A stretch of 64,000 nt of DNA from Vanilla planifolia (Eukaryota; Streptophyta; Magnoliopsida; Asparagales; Orchidaceae), in the NCBI GenBank assembly GCA_023846275.1, contig CM043869.1, positions 37,660,737 to 37,724,736 on the forward strand, given 5' to 3'. This document shows, one piece after another, positions 1 to 10,785 of the stretch. A model generated the notes under the pieces. That model saw only the letters and a program-made list of their open reading frames with translations, was not told the origin of the DNA and did no database searches. Each line of letters starts with the position of its first letter. Position 1 is the stretch's first letter. The position numbers and the translations under genes were made by a program.

Positions 1-899
1 TTAGTTTGCCAAGCATCATTGTGAATCTCCTTTTTCTAAACCTTACCAACCATACCATTTACAAGGACCATTAGTTATATCTAACTCTTTTATAAGCTAC
101 TGTTTACACGCACAGACCATGTGTCATGGTCCGTAAAGCAACAATGTGCTTACACATGACACACGTGCGCGGTGGTTATACCCACCACGACACGTGTTGC
201 ACACGTGCGATAGTCTTGCATTACCGTGCACGCTATGGTCCTATGCATGCGCTAGTGCTTCTACACACATCTGCGTAACCTGCAAGCTTCCGTGTGCAAA
301 TGAATGTGCAAGTGGTATCGCTTAACTTTTTCTATTATTTTGCCTCTCTCTTGATTCTTTTCTCAATTCTTTGATAATTGAATTGACCTATAATTGATTC
401 TTTGATCAAACTATTTGACATTGTTTATTCAAGAGAAAGAAAAAAATCAAAAGAATAAATCTTCCAACCTCTTACACTACCCAGAATGTGTGATTCCGCC
501 AAGTAATGTCCCTACCAAATCTCAACAAAACAACTAATTTATTCCATTATAAAGTTCTAAGTCAAATAATTCCAATCATCCCATTGTACCCTAAAAGGGC
601 AAGCAGTCCTATACACAACAATCTTTATCTTATTATGTATCTTACAAAAGTCTTTTGCATTCCTTATATACTTTTATCTTAAAATTGTCTTGCATGGAGA
701 TTCCTAATAATATGTAGAATGTTTTAAAAATTCCATGGTGAAAGAAGGCAACTTTTAAGGAGATGAACACTATTGAGAAAAAGAACACAAGATTTAGTAG
801 ATCAACTGAGAAGGAAGACAATTATAAGATTCAAATTGGTGTTTATTGTCCATTATAAGTTTGATTGTTCTCTAAAATGTTATAAAGCATAGTTGGTTG
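1..899. other. Gene-free AT-rich sequence with a GC-richer CACGTG-containing patch
   Basis: No gene is visible. Bases about 110-310 stand out as a GC-richer patch full of the words CACGTG, GCACAC and TGCATGCGC. The same vocabulary recurs at 1615-2165 inside the copia fossil, so the two patches probably belong to one repeat family. The rest is low-complexity AT-rich DNA, with an A-rich stretch near 430-460. Confidence 0.5.
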
Positions 900-2890
900 C
901 TAAATAATTCGATCAAACCAACAACATTGACTACTTGAAAATGTTTACTTTAGTTGCAAAGCTAAACATTGGAAGAATTCTTTTATCACTTGCTGCAAAA
1001 CACCATTAACCTCTACAAAAGATAGATATTAAAAATATATTTCTTAATAGAAATTTAGAGCAAAAACTATACATGAAGGCACCCTCAAGATTTGATGATT
1101 AGTGCAAAAAAAATGTGTAAGTAAAAAAAATTTAGCTTAACAGAATTACTCAGTTTATCAAAAGTTAGAGATACACATAGACAAGCTTATCATAAAATAT
1201 GGATTAGACATTCACTGGATAAGAAAAACAGTTGTACTAATTGTATATGTGAAAGATATCACCCTCACTTCTTCACTAGAGCTGATGTATTTGAGATGAA
1301 TTGGTTAAAAACTTCTCTATCAAAATTTAAAATAAAGGATTTCAGATTTTCGAGATATTTTATTGATAAAAGATTGCGTGACCAAAAAAGGAATAGTTGG
1401 CTTTCAATCGTAGTATATTCTCGATCTTCTTAAGGAGACTGAAAACCAATTTATGCATTTTCTTTATAAGAAACATCTTGAAATAGTTTATTAGATTCTT
1501 CAATATTTCAAAAGCACTAAGTCTACTTTTTCAGACAGCCACGCGAAAGATAATTAAAAGATCGATTGTAGGTTCATGAAATTATCAAACAATCAAAGTT
1601 ATTCATGGAGAATATATAACAAAATTTTGTCGAGTGGCACACATGCAGTGCCACTGCATGTGCAACAATGCGCAAAACCATGCTGCACACGTGGCCTAAT
1701 GAAGCAACAGGGCACACAACTTTGAACAAAACATCTCGTGGGATGGCACAACACATGAGAGATAGCGACACAAGTGTAGAAAGTGAGCGCAAGAAGCGCA
1801 ACGTGTGCAGACCCATAGTCGCACGTGCAGCACAAGCTGTGGTAAGTACACCTACGAGCACAGGAAGCACAACATGTGAAGGCCTACAATCGCACCGCAG
1901 CACGTGCTGTGGTAAGTACACCTACCACACACAAGCGTCATGCACACATAGTGACCACAGCTGCACGCAGATCGCACATGTAATACGTACATCTACCAGC
2001 ATGCATGCACTTATCACCGTACACATATTACGAGCACATGGCAAGCTTGCAAACTATAGGCGTGTAGTATGTACATCTACTGCAATGCGCATCACCGCAC
2101 ACAAATCACGAGCGCATAGCAAGCATGTAGACTATGCATGCGTATAGCAAGCTGTGCGCACGTAGATTCTCCGAAGTAATAGATTAAACAAACATATAGG
2201 AAATAAAAAAACAAGTATTTTGTAATACAATATTATATCAAAAACCTCTATAAAAGAAAGGAAGAATGAAACAATGCATTCTCAACTTTAAAAAAAAAAA
2301 AAAACCCCTCCTTAGTTCATTTATCATTCTCACACTTCAATTCTGTTATTGCAACTCTAAAGCTAAGCCTATCATAGAAGGCTTGAAGCGAGATGCTTCG
2401 CAAAAGAATCAACAAAGCATTAAGACACATACTAATGCAAATTGAGTTAAATTGATCGTTGAGAAGAGATCTATGTCAGAATGTTGTACTTATATGAAAT
2501 CTGGTCAAGTGGAAAAACAAAAAATAGAATGAAATTATAAAGAGCAATATTGAAGTGGAATACAAAGCAATGACTACTAAAGTCTATGAGATGTTATGGA
2601 TAGAAAAGACCGTCAACGAGCTGAAGATGTCAATTAACGTATCAATGAAACTATATTGTAACAACAAAGCTACATCAACATACACAGGATCTAATTTTGT
2701 ATAACCACACAAGCTATGGAGAGATTAATTGACACATCATAAAGAAGAGAATTGATTATAGAGCTAATTGCATATCTTTTATCCCTGCAGCACAACAAAT
2801 AACCATATCCTAAAAAAATGTTCATGCCTATTTTTTTACCTTCAAGTAAGCTTGATTAATATCTATACACCAACTTTAGAGGGCTATCGG
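900..2890 (+). mobile_element. Broken Ty1/copia retroelement fossil (reverse transcriptase and RNase H region)
   Basis: Decayed pol sequence of a Ty1/copia LTR retrotransposon on the plus strand. A copia-like reverse transcriptase core is recognisable around 1020-1110, an RNase H region around 2450-2720, and a copia-type pol C-terminus near 2840-2885. The coding sequence is heavily broken, with many disruptions, so the copy is old and inactive. Gag, protease and integrase are not recognisable, and no clear pair of LTRs was found. The spacing between reverse transcriptase and RNase H is longer than the family normally shows, and the excess is close to the size of the GC-rich block at 1615-2165. 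A nested insertion is therefore likely. If the Rab3GAP gene continues leftward, this element sits in one of its introns, in the opposite orientation. Confidence 0.75.
1615..2165. repeat. GC-rich degenerate tandem block rich in CACGTG and GCAC/GTGC words, nested in the copia fossil
   Basis: A compositionally foreign block in AT-rich DNA. It contains two copies of GTAAGTACACCTAC (about 1842 and 1911), and later two related copies of GTACATCTAC, each followed by a segment of about 80 bp carrying ATCACCG and ACGAGC words. This indicates diverged internal tandem repeats. CACGTG and GCACACGTG words recur and are also present at 110-310. The block keeps a 159-codon open frame on the plus strand and others on the minus strand. 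The translation is low-complexity (His, Thr, Ser, Arg) and looks like a by-product of the repeats. Confidence 0.6.
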
Positions 2891-5800
2891 ATTTGGACGA
2901 ATTAATTAGGTAACTTAAGAATTTTCTATTTTTGTGAACAAATTTAAAATATTTTATTAAATTTATTATAAATGAATGTAGAATATATTGCTAAGATATT
3001 TTGCCAATATTTAGATATTCTATTGAAATGTTATGTCAAATTTATTTTAAAAAAATTAAAAATATTTTGTCATCTTTATTTTGCCAATAAGCTACTAATT
3101 TACTAAGTACTCACCATTATTTCTCATCCCAATATCTTTATACTCAATCTTTTATAATTAAGAAGAAATTATTTTCTCTCTTCCTTGATACTATATTTAG
3201 ATAGTAACAAACTGCCTATTCTAAAATAACAAGATAGGTAAAACAAAGACATTTCAAATTATTTTTGTATGTTGTAGATATACCAAATATTGAGCACCCT
3301 AAGTTATGAAGTAGAACAGTGTTTTCTTTTTTAGAAGAAGGGGCTACTTTTATATCCTAATAATTTTCATACAAAATAATGTAATTAAATTCTTTAAATG
3401 ACATGGATCACATTTCTAGTACAAATTGATAATCATACTATTAATAAAAAAAAGATGGATTATGATCTAATTCTAGCAACTTTTTTAATATCGAGTCAAA
3501 GAAAGATGAAAAGTGAAAAACCAACCAAGATGATGTTTTACCTCATAAAAATTACCAATCATCCCGATTTTAAGATCAAAGCATCAAGAAGACCAAACCT
3601 ACAAGATCAAACCTACAAGACCAAACCAATATGTATGTTATAATAAAAAATAAGAGTCAAACAAGTGCAAGTTTTTCAAGAGATATACCCACCCCATAAT
3701 GATCTATCACGAGGAATCCGAGTCTACAAAGACAAAAACTAATCTGAGTTATTCAACAGCTCTATAGAGAAGATAGAAAAAAGTTGAAGTAGAGAATAAG
3801 AAAAACTAGAGAGGACCTTCAAAAAGAATTAAACTATCCATGAAGTAGACCAAAGGAGAGAAACCCAACCAATATATGCAATTTAATTTATAAGAATTTC
3901 TTTTTTATCTCCTTACGCCAATTTTTCCATTAGTCTTAAATCTAAATCATTCAATTCCTCAAAAAGAGAACTATCAAAATCTTGGAGGAGAACAAGGAAC
4001 TATCAAAATCTTGGAGGAGAACAAGGAACTATCAAAATCTTTCAAGATTCAAACCAAATCTTGGGAGGCCATTATAACACTTATCATGAGTTCAACTTTA
4101 TGAAAATTAGAATTACAAAGCGATCAAACTAATCGTGTGATCCAAGAACAAAGTGGGTATAAAGGTACAATAAACCTTTTCTTCAACCAGCCACTGATGA
4201 AAAGCTAGAGAATAAGAGAAAATATCAAAGAAGGAAGAAAGAAACAACTCTAATCATTAATGACATAATGCAAAGACTACAAAGCAAGATAATAAAATTA
4301 TTAGCCTAATAAGTTAAATGATAATATTGATAGTCAGTGAAAAGCCGATCTGTTAACATTTACAAGACACTACTAATAAAAAGAACTAGAGAGGTTAATC
4401 ATATTCTTCCCTTCCAAAAGTGCAACCAAATGCATCTCAAGAAGTCATCAATTTGAAAGAAAAAATTAGGATGAAGATGATACAACCAACCTCAGTCTCC
4501 AAAACAAAAAGGAAGCCTCTTGCCCTTCATAGTGGACGTGAAAGTGAAGATCCATACTCTAATGGATCAAAAACTTTGACATAGGGCTAGACCAACTAAA
4601 GCTTACCTTGTCTGGGTTTGACACATTATGTAAGGTGGTATTTGATCATTGAAATCAAAGGCATGTCGCCTTAAAAAAACTAACTCAATTGAGAACAACT
4701 AAAGTGCCATTTTGCAACAAATTTTACCTCATGGGTTGTAACATTGAGAAACAAGAATGATATGCAACTATCTTAACTTCCAAAAACAAAAGAGATAAAC
4801 ATCATTAAGAAAGATTGAAACTAAAAGAAGGTTGCCCACAATGCTTGACTCAATTTGAGGAAAAGAAGATCACAAACAAAAACATCCCAAAATGAAGGTG
4901 GCAAGAGAAACTCCATAGTCAATTCTTGCCCCAAGATTGTTTGAAGCCACCTATAGAAGTAAAAACTTTTGATGGAAAATTGTAAATTATCATTACTACA
5001 TTAAATAACGTTTTAAATACAAGGAACCTACATGGAAGGTCTCATCCTTACTCTTTTAAACATATAATTAAATTTCAACGCATCAAATTGCAAGAAGATT
5101 AGGTAATAGTGGCAAGTTAGTAAGGGCTATAAAATCCAATGTTTCAATCAGAATCTATTAGTCGTGATTTACAGATTAAATTGCTTGTAGATGAAGCTCT
5201 TGAAAAGCAACCCATAGACAAAGATTGGGCTGATGATCAAACTCTAACCAAGATTAAGGAACCAAAAGTTGAACAATTTGACCAGGATCAAGTGACCCAA
5301 AGTTTGTTAGCTAGTCAACTATATAAAATTCTTGATTTCACTAGTGAAAGTTTTCACTATTGGATTATATTTGTTTTGTAATACAACTTAAGGATTATTT
5401 TAATCAGATGTTGTGGATAGCATGAGGCCTATGAAATCTAGATTTCAAAGAAGAACATTTATCATATAAATAAAGTATTTTTGCTTAAAAAATTCATTAC
5501 AAATTTCTCCTAATCAACTCTTCCTCCCTCCACCCTTTCCGTTCTCTTTCCCTCCCACAACTGAGCCTTAAGCCTCACCAATACCATCTTCAATGGATTT
5601 AAGACTCTCTAGCAACGAATAACCCTTGAAACCACTAACCAAAATCTACATGTGCCCTATGCCAGCATCCATCCAATGGAAGTTATGCTAGAAAGATGGA
5701 TTTCCCCTCCCGTTGCAAAAAGACTATCCTACAATCTATATGAAATGTTATGCAAAAGAAAATATAATCCTTATATTGTTGTGACTAGTTAAAAAAAAGT

Positions 5801-6585
5801 TAGAAAACAAAAAAGAAATAAAAGATAATAAAACTAATTGGAAAAGAGCTCTAAAAGAAATACAAGAAGAATGCTAAAAAAAAAAGTTAAATAGGCAATG
5901 CACACTTCACTTTGAAAAGATTTGTTCATTTTTCTCCCAAGGACTCTTTTTACTAAGCAGTAAACAATCAAAGGTCTTTGGGAAAGAAAAAAAGGACTTT
6001 ATACCTTACAAGATCTAACTTAAGCTTGGTAGGCAATTACAAAATACACATTTAGCAGCATTATGAATCAATGAATATCATCAAAAAGAGTGGCTCGTCT
6101 TTTCACCACTTTGCGATACTTTTTGCCATTGGATACTCTCATCATATACGTTATTTGTTATGTCCAATTTGATTAGTTGGACAAACTTTACCACAAAAAA
6201 TATGATGATATGATAATAATGAGTTTCAACTTGCCACAAATGAGATGGGACATTTCATATAATACTGCCCATATTAATTGAATATGAAAATATTATTTTA
6301 AATGCATTCATGCAAACATTTTGTAATTTTATATGTCTATTACATAAAATGATGGTTTATTGTAGTTATGAAACTATAAAAATGTTAATGACATATTTGC
6401 ACACATGCATTTTCTTCGAGTCCAAAAACATTACAAATTCAAAAAGTGCTTGATATCACCTATACCAACCTTTCATCATAATGCTTATTTGAATGAATAT
6501 ATGTGCCATAGCATCTACAATGTAAAACAAATCTAATTTAATAAACAAGTTAAGAATAAGTAACATACCATTAGATTTTTATTAC
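2891..6585. other. Gene-free, repeat-derived AT-rich region
   Basis: No intact gene is visible. The region holds a short tandem duplication (3969-4041), a purine-rich stretch (3650-5000) that looks like eroded repeat sequence, and an orphan 80-codon frame at 5139-5381 that I cannot assign. Bases 5515-5720 are less AT-rich and pyrimidine-rich, but no convincing exon emerges on either strand. The region may be the third intron of the Rab3GAP gene whose exons lie at 6586-9075. I searched the minus strand by eye for the next exon and did not find it. Confidence 0.45.
3969..4041. repeat. 29-bp tandem repeat, about 2.5 copies
   Basis: Two identical 29-bp units (3969-3997 and 3998-4026), each starting AACTATCAAAATCTTGGAGG, are followed by a half unit (4027-4041). 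The perfect identity of the two full copies suggests a recent slippage duplication. Confidence 0.9.
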
Positions 6586-9075
6586 CATCAACGAGCCATA
6601 ACCGACAAACACCTTCTATTTTTGATATGAATCTAGCAAGATTGCAAAACATAAAATTAGCATATAGTAAAAACGTCAACGAACAATTCAACTAATATAT
6701 ACACAGATATATATATATATATATATATACCTACATAAATATATACACGTACACACACATGTACATACATATATACATACATACATACATATATGTATGT
6801 ATAAATATATAGACATGTATACATGCATGTATATATATATGTGTGTGTATACATTGTTGATAAACAAACCAAGAACGGCAATGATTCCTATGTGAAACCA
6901 AGATAATTACAATAAAATACCTTTCCCATGTAGAAGCTATGGTAAAATCATCAAAGCCCTCAATCTGGTACATAATGCAACTAATAATCAAGAAAATTTG
7001 TTTAAAAGACTATAATAAAAGTTTACTTGGGAAATTATTAATTTATGAGCCCTTATTAATTAAGCATACAACAAGAATTAAAAATTCAAGAAAAAATTAG
7101 GCACAAAAAAATCAAGAATAAAAGGGAAATAGGAAGTATCTAACAGTTAGCATACTAAGCAAGCTTCTCAACCTTCCTCTAACCATTAAGTCAATACTCA
7201 CTTTTTTGAGTTGTACAATGTTGTATTAAGTTATACGAAATCATACTGCTACTAGCTTAATTAATAATAGTTAAATGCTTAACAAACATATTTCTCACAA
7301 TTAAAATGATAACAAGGTAATATACATATTAAACTTTTTATACTAAAAATAATAGCAAACATTGATCCCATCACATAAAATAAACTACAAGAATCATCTA
7401 ATGTTATTACACTCTATCCATTAACAATTCTTCCTTATTATCCGAACACATTAACTCCTTTTTAATAGCACTCCATTTTTTTTTTTTGGCATAAATCTTC
7501 TTCTATTCACAAAAGATGAATTTCAATTAATCACACCTCCTAACAAAAGTATTAGCAACCAATATTTAACATGTCTAAATAATACAAGTAGACTCTCACC
7601 AACTTATCTTCAATTAATACTATACCAATACTCTCTCACACACACTCATTTATAATCATACTCTTTCAAATAAATCCACATACATATATCAACATATTTT
7701 TATCTATAACATTTAATTTTGAGTGAAATATTCTAAGCACACAATCTACTAAAAATATTTCTCTATCTCATCCAACCAATTTTGATCATATTTTCAATAT
7801 TTACATCAATTTCTTCATAATTCAGGTGTACAAACTCAAAAAATGAAATATTTCAATCAGGAATGATATAGTATCACTAATTGCAATGTATACATCTTTT
7901 GTACTCGTATTCTAACTAAACTTTGCTTTGCACATATTCAATTTTCTAATCTACAATGAAAAAAACTTCTAAACTCTAAATCCATTCTCCATTATAGATA
8001 AACTGAAATCTTTATATAACAGTTTTTCAGACAGCATCGCTTGTAAAAAGCTGAAACAAGCATTACCTAAGAAGCTATGATGAGATTCAAACTTAAGGTT
8101 GAAATTCTTCAAGGCTTTATATAACTATGCAGATTCTGAATGGATAAGCTACAACGGCTGTACATAACTTGTGTATCAACCTAATTATGTTCTTATAGTA
8201 ATAATCCTTACAAGAACCTTCAGAATTATCAACACCATACATGACATTAACTGTAATTTCCTAATTATGTTTTTCTTGCCCTCAGAAGCATAACAACTAC
8301 AGGTACATAAAGAAAAACCCCATACCAAAACCATCTTCTTCAGGTAACCTGAAATATGATTATAAATTCCGAATCACAACCCTTGGTTATCTCAAAGCGC
8401 CTCATAACCCATCCCTCTTCCATGACATAGTTAATAGTTTCAAAAAGGTAGAAAAGCAGAAAACCTTGTATCACAAAATCTGAGATCCTATATTCCTGGC
8501 ACCTTTTTATGGAAGAAAAATAGCTTCAATAAATTATGTTACAGCAAATTTATACCAAAACGATCAATTATGGGAACCAAGAAAAACCAAAATCAAATCT
8601 TATATTAAACATAGTTCCATAAGAATAGCGCCAAAACACTGCATAAAGTCCATTCTCAAAAGAGAAAAGAGTCACTCTCATCCATGCCAACATTTTCTTC
8701 TATTGGAATTGCAACATTTTTTTTTATATCCAACGATTCTTTTTCCAACTCGGATTAGCTATAGCGGACTTGCCAGAATCAAGAACACGGTTCAAAGTCA
8801 TAATGGTGCAACCAAGCCTTCAGCAATATGTATATGTAGGGCTTGCATGAGTACAAACCAAATCATATAGACGTACACTGATCTCTCTGGATAAGCTGCT
8901 TCCGAAGATAACAAGTAAGAGTGCAACACAATTCAACAATATAACTCTACGCCTAACGCATCCGATTTTCAGACCTGCAAAAACAAAATCGATACAGCAT
9001 ATGGACGAAAAATACCTCCTCTAGAGTTTCTTCCTCATCGTCCTCCGCTTCCAGCACTGCTTTTCCTCGATCCAT
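6586..9075 (-). CDS. Rab3 GTPase-activating protein catalytic subunit, N-terminal exons only (partial)
   Basis: Three small minus-strand exons give the N-terminus of a Rab3GAP catalytic subunit, a regulator of Rab GTPases in membrane traffic and autophagy. Exon 1 (9016-9075, 20 codons) starts MDRGKAVLEAEDDEEE, an acidic lead. Exon 2 (6921-6964, 44 bp) encodes IEGFDDFTIASTWE. Exon 3 (6586-6632, 47 bp) encodes FISKIEGVCRLWLVD. All borders are GT/AG and the phases are compatible (0, then 2, then 1). From family knowledge, the joined motif FDDFTIASTWERFISKIE matches the human RAB3GAP1 start (TDFTTASEWERFISKVEE) and plant homologues. Intron 1 is 2,051 bp. Intron 2 (288 bp) contains a TA-rich microsatellite. 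The downstream exons, including the catalytic arginine region, were not found. They may lie beyond position 1, or the gene may be truncated here. Identification is strong for these exons; completeness is unknown. Confidence 0.8.
6694..6846. repeat. TA/TACA-rich compound microsatellite in Rab3GAP intron 2
   Basis: An (AT)n run at about 6706-6730 is followed by TACATA, ACAC and TATG tracts up to about 6846. It sits inside the inferred 288-bp second intron of the Rab3GAP gene and explains the Tyr/Ile/Cys-rich spurious frames on the minus strand. Confidence 0.85.
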
Positions 9076-10785
9076 TGTGATCGATAACTACGGATGCAGG
9101 CAATGGTTCATGAAGGAAATTTCACTGCCCTTCCGTAGAACAACTTCGTCTATTTCGAATTTTAGAAAATGATTTTTTAATCGGAATGAAAAATAAATTT
9201 TTTGATAAATTATCTATTATGACTAAGGATGAGAAATTGTTTGAATTCGATTCGAAAATGGGCTAAATCAACTATTATATCTCAAAAATTAGTTTCACTT
9301 CCTTTGACGCAGAGTAAAATCTGAAATCATCTGTTAGCAATTTTTTATTTTTCACATCATTTTATCCCCACTTAATAAATTTTAATGTTTTTGGTGAAAA
9401 AAAAATTTGAAAAATCATAATTTTGACGATTTTGTTTTTTATTTCATTTATTTTAGCAAGTTTGAAGCCATGTTTGCAAATCAGATTTTTAATCAGTTTT
9501 ATTAATATTTAACAAACAGTTTTTATTAAGCACTTTTAAAAAAATATATTTTATAATGAACCGTAATTTGGAACCAAGCTTTTCTATCTGTCGTAAACAG
9601 TTTTGTGTTTGGTTTTTGTTTCAGTTCTACGTTAATCAATTTAACAGTTAGAAAAAATTAAAAAAATGATAAAATGTTAAGAATTGAAATTATAAATAAA
9701 TATATTATTTTTATTACTTGAAATTATTACTTAATCATATACTTTTATTACTCAAAATTCAGCTACTTATATAAAATTTATTCTAAAAAAACAAATCTAA
9801 AGATAAACTTTGCTTATTTCAATGTCCCTATCATTACATTCAAAACGTACTAAATTTTGTTTAAAAAGAACTCTCCAAATAAAAATATACCATGGAATCA
9901 CATGAGCTCTCTATTAAGTTTAAAAAAAAATAAAAATTTTAAATTATCATCTAATATTTATAATTATTATATCTCAACATTATTTTGTCTTTAAAAGTAA
10001 AAAAATAAATCATTATATATTTATTTTATTTTAAAAATAAACTTCAAACTATTATTTAACAAAAATTGACTATGCTTTAATGACTTATTTACATATCATC
10101 AATATTACAATACTTTCACATCTTTGCATTTTAACTACTACAACTGAAGGAAGAAAGATCTAAAAGAATGTTAAGAATTCAACGCATAAAAACTAGTTAT
10201 AAAAAACATAAAGAAAAATATGGGTTTAAAGGAAGAATCGCTATATGAAAAATGAAGTATCCACTCGCCCAATCTATATGACATTATTACATAAAATTAC
10301 CATAAATACACCAAAAAAACTAAAATATAAGAAAAAAATTGGTATAAAAACAAAATAAATATTCTTATAAAAAAAATCCAATCTTTTTGTGATATCAATT
10401 GTTGGGTTGAAGTACAACAATCCAATTTAAGGATATTAAATGACGAAGCAAAACAACAGGCATTACAAGATCCTCGATGTTCCTCTAAACCGAAATGTCC
10501 TACATGCTAACTTCGTTTAACAGAGATGAAGCATAAGGAAACAAGAATTTGCTCAAACAACTGTTTGGTAGCCACCACGTTAATGGCTGAAGCAGACTTG
10601 CAACCATACACCAAAATCAAGAGCAAGTATGAATCTTGCTCTCACAAAGCTTCAAAGATTAAAACAACAAAACTACTAAAAATAAAAGCAAGACCATGTA
10701 TGCATGGAGTAAAAGCATGGGACTTCAGTTGCTCCAGTGAACCCATCAAAGAAACAAGATAGAAATTTCAATAAAATTACTTCAC
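9076..10785. other. Rab3GAP promoter and 5' leader, then AT-rich intergenic DNA
   Basis: The first 100 bp or so to the right of the Rab3GAP start codon should hold its leader and promoter, since the gene reads leftward. Beyond that the sequence is AT-rich with many A and T runs and no gene. Around 10440-10770 is the probable 3' flank of the importin gene; a 78-codon plus-strand frame at 10526-10762 has no recognisable motif. Confidence 0.4.

Noticed and set aside
1668-2147. 159-codon plus-strand open frame
   Set aside because: It lies wholly inside the GC-rich tandem block. The translation is low-complexity and follows the DNA repeats, with no family motif.
5139-5381. 80-codon frame (starts MFQSESISRDLQIKLLVDEA)
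   Set aside because: The composition looks protein-like, but there is no recognisable domain and no exon context. It is probably a piece of an eroded repeat.
8840-8982. Minus-strand open stretch with a hydrophobic segment (starts LKIGCVRRRVILLNC) after a TTGCAG
   Set aside because: It is out of phase with Rab3GAP exon 1 and replaced by a better exon 2 at 6921-6964 that restores the conserved protein. Chance frame within intron 1.
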